Assembly (NCBI GenBank): GCA_002421865.1
Contig: DISE01000086.1
Coordinates: 1-60,352 of the forward strand
DNA from: Castellaniella sp. UBA6218
GTDB lineage: Bacteria; Pseudomonadota; Gammaproteobacteria; Burkholderiales; Burkholderiaceae_B
Reading direction: 5' to 3'
Length of the DNA: 60,352 nucleotides
This document shows, piece by piece, positions 1-8,170 of this stretch. The notes below the pieces were generated by a model. It was not told the DNA's origin, did not search any database, and saw nothing but the letters and a program-made list of their open reading frames with translations. The number at the start of each line of letters is the position of its first letter. The stretch's first letter is position 1. The position numbers and the translations under genes were made by a program.

Positions 1-85
1 TGGTGCCCGGGGCCGGAATCGAACCGGCACGCCTTGCGGCGGGGGATTTTGAGTCCCCTGCGTCTACCAATTTCACCACCCGGGC
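1..85 (-). tRNA. tRNA-Leu (anticodon CAA)
   Basis: Read on the minus strand, this is a complete class II tRNA. A seven-pair acceptor stem is formed by bases 79-85 with 5-11. The D-arm has the GGTAGACGC signature, the anticodon loop is CTCAAAA (anticodon CAA, reading UUG), the long variable arm is typical of leucine tRNAs, and the T-arm contains GGTTCGAATCC. CCA is encoded at bases 1-3, so the window starts exactly at the mature 3' end. Confidence 0.97.
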
Positions 86-127
86 AGGGTCGGGCAGGCG
101 GATCGCCTTCCCGGAAAAGGATCGTCA

Positions 128-1117
128 TTATACGGTGTTTTCCGCATGGGTTCGCCGCCAGGCGCCGGGCGCCATGCCGTACCCGGCGCGAAAGGCCCGC
201 CCCATGTGGGCCGCATCCGCAAAACCGCAATCAGAGGCGATGGCGGCGATGGTCTTGTCGGTATGGCGCAGCATCCAGGCGGCCTGGCGCAGGCGCACGC
301 CACGGGCATAGGCCTGGGGCGTCGTGTCCAGATGCTGGCGGAACAGACGCTGCAGCTGGCGCAGGGACAGGCCCAGGCGATCCGCCAGGCCGCCCAGCCC
401 GGGGATCTGGCCCGCATACTGTTCGATGACCAGCGCGGCGCGGCGCAGCGCGGGTGGGCTGTCGGCCGGCACGCCGGACGGCGGCGGCTGAATCTGTCCG
501 CCCTGCGCGCCGTCGGCGTCGAACTGCAGGCAACGCAGCGCGCGGCGGATGTCGGCCTCGGGCAAGTGGCGGCGCAGGATGCGCGCGGCGACATCGATGA
601 CGGCCGCCCCGCCGGCGCACGTGATGCGCCGGCGGTCGAACACCGTGGGCCGGTCGGTGACGATCCGCTCCGGCGCGATGGTGGGAAAACGGTCGACGAA
701 ATCCCGGTACTGGCCGCCGCCGACGCAGAGCCGGTGGCCGGTCAGCAGGCCGGCGCGGGCCAACAGATACACCGCATTGCCCAGTCCGACCAGATGACGG
801 CCTCCCCCGGCCGCCTGACGCAGCCAGGCCGCCAGACCCGGCCCCGCGTCGACCGCGGGAGCCAGCGGTCCGCCCACCAGCACGACATAGTCGAACCGCA
901 AGGGATCGCCCAGCAGGTCGGTCGGAACGACCTGAATGCCGCTGGCCGAGCGCACGGGAATCAGCGTGTCCGCGACCACTTCCCAGGCGCAGGGGCCCGC
1001 CGTGTCGGTCTGCGCATCCAGCAGCCCCAGCAGATCGGCGAACGCGGCGAAGGCCCCCATGGCGAACTGGGGCAGCAGGACAAAACCGATCCGGACAGAG
1101 ATGTCGTTTTTATTCAT
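128..1117 (-). CDS. GlxA-family (DJ-1/PfpI + AraC HTH) transcriptional regulator
   Basis: This 329-residue protein has an N-terminal DJ-1/PfpI-like (GATase1) domain, about residues 8-180, starting IGFVLLPQFAMGAFAAF, and a C-terminal AraC/XylS pair of helix-turn-helix motifs, about 225-325, including GGLADRLGLSLRQLQRLF and IAAIASDCGFADAAHMGRAF. The architecture is that of GlxA/GbdR-type regulators, which commonly control amino-acid or betaine catabolism. The gene is divergent from sdaA across 185 bases holding three direct repeats (1101-1240). In Pseudomonas, GbdR controls serine dehydratase genes, so regulation of sdaA is a reasonable inference. The exact effector is unknown. Confidence 0.9.
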   Translation of the reverse strand: MNKNDISVRIGFVLLPQFAMGAFAAFADLLGLLDAQTDTAGPCAWEVVADTLIPVRSASGIQVVPTDLLGDPLRFDYVVLVGGPLAPAVDAGPGLAAWLRQAAGGGRHLVGLGNAVYLLARAGLLTGHRLCVGGGQYRDFVDRFPTIAPERIVTDRPTVFDRRRITCAGGAAVIDVAARILRRHLPEADIRRALRCLQFDADGAQGGQIQPPPSGVPADSPPALRRAALVIEQYAGQIPGLGGLADRLGLSLRQLQRLFRQHLDTTPQAYARGVRLRQAAWMLRHTDKTIAAIASDCGFADAAHMGRAFRAGYGMAPGAWRRTHAENTV

Positions 1118-1240
1118 GTAAAAGGGCGTTTATGTCGTTTTTGTTCCATCAAGGAAATGGATTTTCGTACATCTGACCCGCTTGGTATGTCATCAAGCGG
1201 ATTGTCTCACGATTCGTTCATTCTTTATGTCGTTTTCATT
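1101..1240. promoter_or_regulatory. Three direct repeats between the GlxA-type regulator and sdaA
   Basis: The core ATGTCGTTTT occurs at 1101 (overlapping the regulator's 5' coding end) and 1227, and as ATGTCGTTT plus T at 1132. Each is followed two bases later by TTC, and two copies extend to ATTCA. Spacings of 31 and 95 bases are close to three and nine helical turns, so the sites would lie on one DNA face. They are probably binding sites for the adjacent AraC-type regulator. This is inference; only the repeats are seen. Confidence 0.55.
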
Positions 1241-1302
1241 CAAGCCAGAATCCGCCAGATCACTAGAATGCAGTGAAAATCCGTGTACACAGGAGAAAGC
1301 AC

Positions 1303-2691
1303 ATGGCGCTGTCGGTCTTCGACATTTTCAAAATCGGCATCGGACCCTCCAGTTCGCATACGGTGGGACCGATGCGGGCCGCCCGCAACTTCGCCCGCAA
1401 TCTGCATGACCGGGGATTGCTGTCCCGGACTGCGGGCCTGCGGATCCATCTTTACGGATCCCTGGCGGAAACAGGCGCCGGTCACCGCACCGACATGGGA
1501 ATCATGCTGGGCCTCATGGGCGAGGCCCCGGACACTGTCGATCCCGCCGCCATCGGCGGACTGGTCGGCGCCGTGGCGCGCGAGCGCCGGCTGACGATCT
1601 GGCGCAGCCATACGATCGACTTCGACCCTGAAACCGCCTTCTCCGGACGGGTCAAGCCCATGCCGGAACACCCCAACGGCATGCGCTTCATCGCGCTGGA
1701 CGCCAGCGGCGGAACGCTGCTGGACGAACGCTATGTCTCGATCGGCGGCGGCTTCATCCGCGCACTGGACAGCATCGAGACGGACGAGACCGTGCCCGAG
1801 CACGCACCGATGCCCTACCCTTTTTCCACGGGCTCCGAACTCATGGACACCTGCCACCGGCATGGCCTGACGATCGCGCAACTGATGCTGGCCAACGAAT
1901 CCGTCCTGCGGCCGCCCGAAGAGGTCCGCGCCGGTGTGCTGCGCATCGCCCGCGTCATGGACGACTCGATCGACCGGGGCTGCGGTCTGAACGGCCCGGT
2001 TACCGACGAAATCCTGCCCGGCGGCCTGAAGGTGCGCCGCCGCGCCCCGGCGCTGTACGCCCAGTTGAAGGCGGGACCGAAGAAAAAAGACGACGTGATG
2101 TTCGCCATGGACTGGGTGAACCTGTACGCCATGGCCGTGAACGAGGAAAACGCCGCCAGCGGCCGCGTGGTGACGGCGCCGACCAACGGGGCCTCCGGCC
2201 TGCTGCCAGCCGTGCTGCGCTATTACCGCACTTTCATTCCGGGCTGGTCGGAGGACGGCGTCGTGGACTTTCTGCTGACGGCGGCCGCCATCGGCTTCCT
2301 GTACAAGGAAAACGCCTCGATCTCGGGAGCCGAGGTCGGCTGCCAGGGCGAAGTGGGCGTGGCCTGTTCAATGGCGGCGGCGGGGCTGACGGCGGTCCAG
2401 GGCGGGACGGTGGAACAGATCGAGAACGCCGCCGAGATCGGCATGGAACACAATCTGGGCCTGACCTGCGACCCCGTGGGCGGCCTGGTGCAGATCCCGT
2501 GCATCGAACGCAACGCGATGGGCGGCAACAAGGCCATCAATGCCTCGCGCCTGGCGCTGCACGGCGACGGCAAGCACCATGTTTCGCTGGACACGGTCAT
2601 CGAGACCATGCGCCAGACCGGCGCCGACATGCAGTCGAAATACAAGGAAACCTCGCGCGGCGGGCTGGCCGTGAACGTGGTTGAATGCTGA
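1303..2691 (+). CDS. sdaA: L-serine ammonia-lyase (L-serine dehydratase), iron-sulfur type
   Basis: Converts L-serine to pyruvate and ammonia in the cytoplasm using an oxygen-sensitive [4Fe-4S] cluster. The protein is 462 residues and one-piece (beta then alpha domain), the usual size. It starts MALSVFDIFKIGIGPSSSHT, and the GPSSSHTVGPM motif is diagnostic. The cluster cysteines are visible in GCQGEVGVACSMAAAGL, LTCDPVGGLVQIPC and following. I chose the ATG at 1303 because AGGAGA at 1291-1296 is well spaced; an in-frame GTG at 1273 has no ribosome site. Divergent from the GlxA-type regulator, its likely controller. Followed by a hairpin. Confidence 0.97.
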   Translation: MALSVFDIFKIGIGPSSSHTVGPMRAARNFARNLHDRGLLSRTAGLRIHLYGSLAETGAGHRTDMGIMLGLMGEAPDTVDPAAIGGLVGAVARERRLTIWRSHTIDFDPETAFSGRVKPMPEHPNGMRFIALDASGGTLLDERYVSIGGGFIRALDSIETDETVPEHAPMPYPFSTGSELMDTCHRHGLTIAQLMLANESVLRPPEEVRAGVLRIARVMDDSIDRGCGLNGPVTDEILPGGLKVRRRAPALYAQLKAGPKKKDDVMFAMDWVNLYAMAVNEENAASGRVVTAPTNGASGLLPAVLRYYRTFIPGWSEDGVVDFLLTAAAIGFLYKENASISGAEVGCQGEVGVACSMAAAGLTAVQGGTVEQIENAAEIGMEHNLGLTCDPVGGLVQIPCIERNAMGGNKAINASRLALHGDGKHHVSLDTVIETMRQTGADMQSKYKETSRGGLAVNVVEC

Positions 2692-2693
2692 AA

Positions 2694-2709
2694 GCCGCCG
2701 TCAGGCGGC
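2694..2709. terminator. Hairpin between convergent sdaA and btrV
   Basis: GCCGCC and GGCGGC form a six-pair stem around a four-base loop three bases after the sdaA stop. A second hairpin (GCCCGC/GCGGGC) follows at 2721-2737. There is no clear T-tract. They probably terminate the two convergent genes. Confidence 0.5.
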
Positions 2710-2744
2710 GCACACTCATCGCCCGCGGACAGCGGGCATGACCG

Positions 2745-3080
2745 TCAGTTCAAGGCGGCAACGGCCTCGGCGCGGGTGTCGCAGACTTTCAGAATGGCAA
2801 GAAAACCGCTGATCTCGAAGACTTCGCGCACATTGGGCTGGATATCGCACAGGATCAGTGCGCCGTCGGCCTGTTTCAATTTCTTCGCCAGCAGCAGCAC
2901 AACCCGCAGGCCGGCGCTGGAAATGTAGTTCAGCCGCGCCAGGTCGAGCACGATGCGCAGTTCGCCCTTTTCGACCTGCGCCATCAGGTCGGCCTCGAAG
3001 ACAGCGGCATTGGCGCTGTTGACCAGCCCCTCGGGCTGGCAGATGAGCGCGGATCCTGACTTTTCGATGACAAAAGACAT
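2745..3080 (-). CDS. btrV: Anti-sigma factor antagonist (STAS domain), BtrV
   Basis: A 111-residue single STAS domain. Its signature is LDLARLNYISSAGLR, where the second serine (residue 55) matches the serine that partner kinases phosphorylate in SpoIIAA-type antagonists. In Bordetella, unphosphorylated BtrV sequesters the kinase BtrW, and this switch is needed for type III secretion. The start at 3080 (MSFVIEKSG) begins the domain; the frame stays open 34 codons upstream without support. Here btrV sits beside the sigma factor locus and about 31 kb from btrW and btrU (34.3-37.6 kb), so the three switch partners are not one operon. Confidence 0.88.
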   Translation of the reverse strand: MSFVIEKSGSALICQPEGLVNSANAAVFEADLMAQVEKGELRIVLDLARLNYISSAGLRVVLLLAKKLKQADGALILCDIQPNVREVFEISGFLAILKVCDTRAEAVAALN

Positions 3081-3232
3081 GGCGAATTTGTTTGGGTACG
3101 GATATCGTGCCTCATCATACGCCAAACGACCGTCCGATGGCACCTCGCCGGACGCGCCCGGCTGCCCCAGCGTGTCAGGCAAGTGTCAGGTAAGCAAAAG
3201 ATACGTCGGAAAGGTCAGGGTACAGTACGGCC

Positions 3233-3258
3233 GGAACCTTTCCGATATCCTGGTTACC
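3233..3258 (+). promoter_or_regulatory. Predicted BtrS-type promoter of the bspR-like gene
   Basis: GGAAC at 3233-3237, 15 bases, then GTTACC at 3253-3258 and TAG. The start codon lies 68 bases further on. It matches the element found ahead of both T3SS operons and the effector genes, with T to C at the last hexamer base. Assignment to BtrS is inferred from co-occurrence. Confidence 0.75.
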
Positions 3259-3326
3259 TAGTATTCGGCGCCGGTTTCCAGCCCGGCATGCGGTTCGGCA
3301 CCCCGCCCGCACAACAAGGCTTTTTT

Positions 3327-3905
3327 ATGAATATCAATCCATCCGCTTCGCTTGCTTCGCAGGGCAGCCCGAGTCTGTCGCACTTCGAGGCCGCCGCGCA
3401 TGACTCCGAGGCCGTATACATTTCCGTTTCGGGGCAATCCATGCAGGTGCTCGGCACCGGCACGACGCCGGGCGGGCGCAACGTGGCATGGGTGGCGCCC
3501 GACATCGACACGACGCGTCTGTTCACCGAGGCCCTCTCGCACAGCTACGGCAAGGGCATCACCCAGACCATCGTCCGCGAACTGGGACTGGAGCCCAGCC
3601 CGGGCAAGCCCTTGTCCTCCCGCGCGGTTGCCCAGGCCCTGGACATGGCGCAGACCTCCAGCCAGGCGCTGTCGGGCGTGGACTTCGCCACCGGGCTGGA
3701 TCATTCCGCCAGCGTGCGGGGCGCCGGCTTCCTGACCGCCTGTCGTGCGCTGAGCATCGATCCTGCCTCCCTGAGCACGCAACGCCGCCAGGAAATCGAC
3801 GCTGCCATGCAGCTCCGCTTCGAGCAGGCGTCCGCCCAGGGACAAAGCCCGGTGACGGCCGGAACGGCCCAGGCCTGGCTGCGCGAACTGCTGCAACAAG
3901 GCTGA
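3327..3905 (+). CDS. BspR/BtrA-like T3SS regulator (candidate secreted anti-sigma factor)
   Basis: A 192-residue protein starting MNINPSASLASQGSPSLSHF. The Ser/Gly/Ala-rich N-terminus has no Sec signal, as in type III substrates, and the rest is predicted largely helical. Its size, its place just upstream of the sigma gene and its own BtrS-type promoter fit Bordetella BspR (BtrA), a secreted protein that binds BtrS and represses the T3SS. I assign it by position and size, with only impressionistic sequence resemblance. The ATG at 3327 is preceded by a weak AAGG. If the assignment holds, export of this protein would release BtrS and couple secretion activity to transcription. Confidence 0.6.
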   Translation: MNINPSASLASQGSPSLSHFEAAAHDSEAVYISVSGQSMQVLGTGTTPGGRNVAWVAPDIDTTRLFTEALSHSYGKGITQTIVRELGLEPSPGKPLSSRAVAQALDMAQTSSQALSGVDFATGLDHSASVRGAGFLTACRALSIDPASLSTQRRQEIDAAMQLRFEQASAQGQSPVTAGTAQAWLRELLQQG

Positions 3906-3990
3906 AGTTCCGGCGCGATACCGCCGTCGGCACGCCGTATTTTCCTCAAGAGACTCCAAGAAACACCCATATCGGGTGATCCGGGTGCTG

Positions 3991-4027
3991 ATCCAGTGAT
4001 TAACCTTACTGGATTCAATGTTATAAA
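3991..4027 (+). promoter_or_regulatory. Predicted btrS promoter with palindromic operator
   Basis: A perfect seven-base inverted repeat, ATCCAGT (3991-3997) and ACTGGAT (4008-4014), spaced by ten bases. It overlaps a sigma-70-like promoter: TTAACC at 4000-4005, 16 bases, TATAAA at 4022-4027. The btrS start is 80 bases downstream. An operator lying across the -35 suggests direct control of the master sigma gene. In classical Bordetella this role belongs to BvgA; whether that protein binds here cannot be told. Confidence 0.5.
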
Positions 4028-4107
4028 CATCACATCCGTTTGTTGCAAAGCTTCATGGCATTTGCCAGGAATGTCAGCAACTGCGTCAGCCGCCGAGTCT
4101 CCGCACC

Positions 4108-4698
4108 ATGAGCCCCTCTCTCGATTCTGACAACGCCCGACCGGCACCCGCGATTCCGGCGGACCAGGCCGATCCCGCCGAGGAAAGACTGTTTCGCGAA
4201 CTGGTCCAGGAACATAGCAGCCGACTGCAGCGCTTCATCATCCGGCACATCGGCAACTCCACCGAGGCTGAAGACCTCGCCCAGCAGGCCTTCACCGAAG
4301 CAGCCCGTTCGTACCGGACCTTCCGCGGCGAGTCACAGCTGTCGACCTGGCTGTACGGCATCGCGCTGAACCTGATCCGCAATCATCTGTCCCGGGCACC
4401 CGAGCGCCGCTACGACTTCGTCGGCGACAGCAGTCTCGCGGACCTCGCCACCGACGCGCTCACCCCCGAGGAAGCCGCCGAGCAATCCCAATCCATGCGC
4501 CTGCTGCAGGAATCGCTGGACGAACTGCCCGAGAGCATGCGCAGCATCCTGTTGCTGGTGGGAATGGACAATCTGTCCTACGAGGAAGCGGCCGCCCTGT
4601 TGTCGGTGCCCATCGGCACCGTGCGCAGCCGCCTGTCGCGGGCGCGCACCGCGCTGCGCGACAGGCTGCAGCAAAAGGGCATGACGCTGAACTTCTAG
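4108..4698 (+). CDS. btrS: ECF sigma factor of the T3SS, BtrS
   Basis: 196 residues with the two DNA/core-binding regions of ECF (group IV) sigma factors. Sigma region 2 spans about residues 26-95 (LVQEHSSRLQRFIIRHIGN, then EAEDLAQQAFTEA). Region 4 spans about 130-190 (LPESMRSILLLVGMDNLSYE, then SVPIGTVRSRLSRARTALRD). In Bordetella, BtrS is necessary and sufficient for bsc-locus expression and is relieved by the BtrU/V/W partner switch. Located between the bspR-like gene and the convergent secretin gene. Its own promoter looks sigma-70-dependent; six BtrS-type boxes lie elsewhere in the window. Confidence 0.9.
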   Translation: MSPSLDSDNARPAPAIPADQADPAEERLFRELVQEHSSRLQRFIIRHIGNSTEAEDLAQQAFTEAARSYRTFRGESQLSTWLYGIALNLIRNHLSRAPERRYDFVGDSSLADLATDALTPEEAAEQSQSMRLLQESLDELPESMRSILLLVGMDNLSYEEAAALLSVPIGTVRSRLSRARTALRDRLQQKGMTLNF

Positions 4699-4731
4699 CG
4701 GCTCGCCCGCCACCCTTGGCGTTCCGGAAGC

Positions 4732-4756
4732 GGGCCGTGGACGATGTCCACGGCCC
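4732..4756. terminator. Bidirectional terminator between btrS and sctC
   Basis: A perfect 11-pair stem, GGGCCGTGGAC (4732-4742) with GTCCACGGCCC (4746-4756) and a three-base loop. It is followed on the plus strand by CGTCTTTT. It closes btrS and, read in reverse, the end of the long T3SS operon. Confidence 0.85.
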
Positions 4757-4762
4757 CGTCTT

Positions 4763-6715
4763 TTATGGCCGTGCCGACGGCGGCAACTCCACGTGCACGG
4801 CCGTGCCGGACACGGCGGCGGCGCCGCCGCGCGGCATGTCGGCATCTCCCAGCGCCTTGGACTCGACATAGGCGGGACCGACCCGCACAGGACCCGACAC
4901 GGGAGCTTCGCGCACAGATTCGAAACGCACCCGCGTCTGCTGACCCTGGATCAGGTCCAGATACTCGCCCGCGCTCATGGGCTGGCCATTGTCGGGCCAG
5001 GTTGCGCTCAAGGCCGGACCCGTGTCGCCCGACTGCAGACGCGGCGCAGCCACGGGATTGCCCTGGATCGACACCACGCGCGGACGCAGCAGGAACAGCC
5101 GCTCGCGGCGCTGCCTGGTCTTGCTCTTGCTGGAGAACAGCGCGCCCAGCAGGGGGATATCGCCCAGGCCCGGGACCTTGTCGACCTGCTGGCTGTCCTG
5201 GCTGCTGTTGTAGCCGCCAACCAGCAGGGTCTGTCCATCACCCACGATGGCCAAGGTGCTGATGCTGCTCTTGCGCACGGTCGGCAGCGAGCCGATCTTG
5301 CGCTCGTCCTGGATGCGGCCGTCTTCGATGTCCACCGTGAGCTCGACCCGGCGCCGCTCGCCGGTGCCCTCGATGTAGCGCGGCGTGACGCGCAGCGACG
5401 TGCCGACCGTGACGGGCGTGACGGTGGCCACGCGCTCGCCCGTGGTCTGTATGTAGAACGTGTCCGACAGGTCGATCAATGCGCCCATGTTGTCGGCCGT
5501 CAGGATGGAGGGTTGCGACAGGATGTTGGCCGCCCCCTTGGTTTCCAGGGCGCGCAGGCGGGCCGCCAGCACGTTGGTGACGGACAGCCCCAGGGTGCCC
5601 GGCGCCAGCGAGGCCGCGCTGTCCAGCGGCAGGCCGTTGCTGGGACTGAGGCCGAAATCGCTATACCCGAAGGTCGCGTTCCCCGCCTTGGCGCCCCAGG
5701 TGACGCCCAGTTCGCTGACGTTGTCGGAATTCACGTCGACGATCATCGCCTCGATTTCGATCAGGGTGCTCGGCACGTCGAGCTGTTCGATGAGTTGGCG
5801 GTAGATGGGGATGCGGTCGGGAATGTCCTGCACGATGATGGCGTTCAGGCGGGTATCCGCCTGCACCGTCGGTTCGCGGAACCGCAGCCCCGCGCCTGAG
5901 CGCCGCTTGGACTCCGGCGCCGCCGATCCGGCCGGGCCGGACGCGCCGCCGGCCGGCTGGCCGCCCGCGTCCGCGTCCGGGTTGGCGAATACCGGCGGAT
6001 TCTCGCGCAGGGGCGCAGCCACCGCCGCCAGCGTCTCGTTGTTGGCGCCCGAGCCCGAGCCCAGGATCAGGTTGCGCAACACCGTCGCCAGACCGGGCGT
6101 GACGACGCTTTGCGTGCGGTAGCTGACCGTACGGTCGTTGACCGAGGCATGCTTGAGACGGAACACCGCCACTTGCTGCCCCCCAGCGCCCAGCGGCAAT
6201 GCCGCCACCATTTTCTGCACCAGCTTGACGTAGGCCGGCGGCCCCGAAACCAGGGCGATCCCCTGATCAGCCAGCTCTCCCCAGCCGAAGCGCGGGTCGA
6301 GCACGCCCAGTTCCAGCAAGGCGTCGCGCAGCGCCGTGATCGAACTGCCCATGGCGCTGATCGAGCGCGTGACCATGGCGCTGGCGGGGCTGACGAACAA
6401 GGTGCCCGAATAGACGAACCAGTTGAACCCGTACACCCCGCCCAGCTTGTCCATGAACTCGGTGGGGGTCGCGGCGTTGAACTTGCCGTTGACCGTGCCC
6501 GTCACACCGGGCGCCATTTCCAGGGCCAGGCTGAAGCCGCCCGCGAACTGCCGCAGGACGCTCTGCAGACTTTCATCCTGGGCGTAGTAACTGTATGCGG
6601 CCAGGGGCCAATTGGGCGCGGCGCGAGCGGTTGTGCCCACCAGGCACAAGGCCAGCGCGCAGGCTGGGATCCAACGTTTCAACAAAACACCTCCTGCATA
6701 TCGTGTCATCATCAT
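4763..6715 (-). CDS. bscC: T3SS outer-membrane secretin SctC (BscC)
   Basis: 650 residues forming the outer-membrane ring. A Sec signal peptide (about residues 12-33, ending TARAAPN) leads into the N0 domain (YYAQDESLQSVLRQFAGG). N1/N3 domains follow, with the conserved TRLNAIIVQDIPDRI. The secretin core shows ELGVTWGAK, VGDGQTLLVGGYN and VPGLGDIPLLGALF. About 100 residues follow the core, where pilotins usually bind. Last gene of the minus-strand operon; its start overlaps bscW by four bases. Three consecutive ATGs (6715, 6712, 6709) make the exact start uncertain. Confidence 0.96.
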   Translation of the reverse strand: MMMTRYAGGVLLKRWIPACALALCLVGTTARAAPNWPLAAYSYYAQDESLQSVLRQFAGGFSLALEMAPGVTGTVNGKFNAATPTEFMDKLGGVYGFNWFVYSGTLFVSPASAMVTRSISAMGSSITALRDALLELGVLDPRFGWGELADQGIALVSGPPAYVKLVQKMVAALPLGAGGQQVAVFRLKHASVNDRTVSYRTQSVVTPGLATVLRNLILGSGSGANNETLAAVAAPLRENPPVFANPDADAGGQPAGGASGPAGSAAPESKRRSGAGLRFREPTVQADTRLNAIIVQDIPDRIPIYRQLIEQLDVPSTLIEIEAMIVDVNSDNVSELGVTWGAKAGNATFGYSDFGLSPSNGLPLDSAASLAPGTLGLSVTNVLAARLRALETKGAANILSQPSILTADNMGALIDLSDTFYIQTTGERVATVTPVTVGTSLRVTPRYIEGTGERRRVELTVDIEDGRIQDERKIGSLPTVRKSSISTLAIVGDGQTLLVGGYNSSQDSQQVDKVPGLGDIPLLGALFSSKSKTRQRRERLFLLRPRVVSIQGNPVAAPRLQSGDTGPALSATWPDNGQPMSAGEYLDLIQGQQTRVRFESVREAPVSGPVRVGPAYVESKALGDADMPRGGAAAVSGTAVHVELPPSARP

Positions 6716-7110
6716 GCCGCCCGCCGCACCGCACTGGTCCAGAACGACAGGGCATTGGCGAAATCACCCACGGCCTCGTCCACGCCGACCGCGTCCGTGT
6801 CGGGCCGCACCATTTGCTGCAGCCACAGCGCGTCTTGCGCCGGATCGACGACGCAAGTCGAAGGCTGACTGCTCAACATACCAGTGGCCTGTCGGCCGAT
6901 CTCGGCGAAAAACCGCTCGCGGCCCGGACCGTCGGGCGGCAGGGTGCACAGCCGCGCGCTGATCGCCAGCCAGCCGTTGCGGGCGCCCAGCAGGTGCACG
7001 CGGTATTTTTCGTCGATCCGGATCGTGAGGCGGCCATCGGCGCGCACACCGTCGGAAATGCCGTGACGGTCGGCGTAGTCCGCGATCAAGGGATGGGATG
7101 GGACGGTCAT
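6712..7110 (-). CDS. bscW: Small CesT-like T3SS protein, BscW
   Basis: 132 residues, acidic and without a signal peptide or membrane segment. Size and alternating strand/helix pattern suggest a class I type III chaperone fold (ADYADRHGIS at the N-terminus, LLGARNGWLAISARL in mid-protein). Bordetella carries bscW at exactly this place between bscU and bscC, and position is my main reason for the name. The end overlaps bscC by four bases, implying translational coupling. Client unknown. Confidence 0.6.
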   Translation of the reverse strand: MTVPSHPLIADYADRHGISDGVRADGRLTIRIDEKYRVHLLGARNGWLAISARLCTLPPDGPGRERFFAEIGRQATGMLSSQPSTCVVDPAQDALWLQQMVRPDTDAVGVDEAVGDFANALSFWTSAVRRAA

Positions 7111-7117
7111 CGTTCTT

Positions 7118-8170
7118 CTACTCCGGTGATTCCGCCGCCAGCTTGCGCACCAGGCGCAGCACTTCGGCGACGGGTTCGATGAGTTCGCTCGGGACGTATT
7201 GATCCAGCTGGGCGTCGGCCATCAGGGCACGCGCCAGCGGGATGTTCTGCATGACGGGCACGCCGGCTTCGCGCGCGGCGCGCATCATTTCCATCGCAAG
7301 GGCGCCCTCGCCCTTGGCCAGCACCACGGGGAGCGGCGTTTCGTCTTCGTCATAGTAGAGGGCGATCGCCAGGTGCGTCGGATTGGTCACCACCACCGTG
7401 GCCTTGCGCGCGCTCTGGACGGCGCCCTGCATGACCATTTCCTGGTGCAGATGCTTGCGCTTGCCCTTGATGTGGGGATCGCCTTCCATTTCCTTGTATT
7501 CCTGTTTGACCTCTTCCTTGCTCATCATCAGCTGCTTGCGGTGCTGCATGCGCTGCCAGACGAAATCGGCCAGGGAGATAATGACGTAGGCGACCGCCAC
7601 ATTGATGATCAGCGTGCGCAGCATGCCGCCCACGCCGGTCTGCAGGCCGGCCAGCCCGCTGTGCGGCACCGACATCAGTTGCGGCAACGCATCGCGCACC
7701 ACCATCGTGACCAGGACCGAGAGAAAGGCGATCTTGAATGCCGATTTGAGGAATTCGACCAGATTCTTCTTGGAGAAGATGTTCTTCAGATTGCTGGCGG
7801 GGTTCAGTTTCTTTCCCGAAGGGATCAGCTTCTTGAAGGCCAGCACGATGCCGACCTGCAGGAACTCGCTGAACATGCCGACGCCCAGCACGATCAGGAA
7901 GAACGGCAGCAACAGCAGCAAGGCCTCGCGCAAAGTGGTGTCCAGCGCGGTCTTGAGCGCTATGTCGAAGGGCATGCCCGTCAGGCTAGCCGGCACCAGC
8001 AGGATCCGGCCCAGCGACTCGATCAGGTTCGTGGCATTGCCCAGCATGTAGCCGAACAAGGCCAGGATCAGCAAGGTCTGGGTGAAATCCTTGCTGTGCG
8101 CGACGTCCCCCTTCTCGCGGGATTCGCGTAGCCGCTTGGCGCTTGGCTGTTCGGTCTTTTCTCCGCTCAT
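7118..8170 (-). CDS. bscU: T3SS export-gate switch protein SctU (BscU)
   Basis: 350 residues. Four transmembrane helices lie in residues 28-205, followed by a cytoplasmic domain whose NPTH motif (263-266) is the site of self-cleavage that switches substrate specificity from needle subunits to translocators. The N-terminus MSGEKTEQPSAKRLRESREK is typical of the FlhB/YscU family. I start at 8170 because this ATG overlaps the sctT stop as ATGA; ATG at 8182 would add only four residues. The open frame continues far upstream but that stretch is a shadow of sctT. Confidence 0.97.
   Translation of the reverse strand: MSGEKTEQPSAKRLRESREKGDVAHSKDFTQTLLILALFGYMLGNATNLIESLGRILLVPASLTGMPFDIALKTALDTTLREALLLLLPFFLIVLGVGMFSEFLQVGIVLAFKKLIPSGKKLNPASNLKNIFSKKNLVEFLKSAFKIAFLSVLVTMVVRDALPQLMSVPHSGLAGLQTGVGGMLRTLIINVAVAYVIISLADFVWQRMQHRKQLMMSKEEVKQEYKEMEGDPHIKGKRKHLHQEMVMQGAVQSARKATVVVTNPTHLAIALYYDEDETPLPVVLAKGEGALAMEMMRAAREAGVPVMQNIPLARALMADAQLDQYVPSELIEPVAEVLRLVRKLAAESPE

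Noticed and set aside
1..85. The tRNA-Leu gene as attachment site of a T3SS island
   Set aside because: No integrase and no second copy of the tRNA 3' end is visible in the window, and ordinary genes (GlxA-type regulator, sdaA) lie between it and the T3SS.
3..429. Short open frames at the left edge
   Set aside because: They run across the tRNA gene and antisense to the GlxA-type regulator, without ribosome sites or recognisable sequence.
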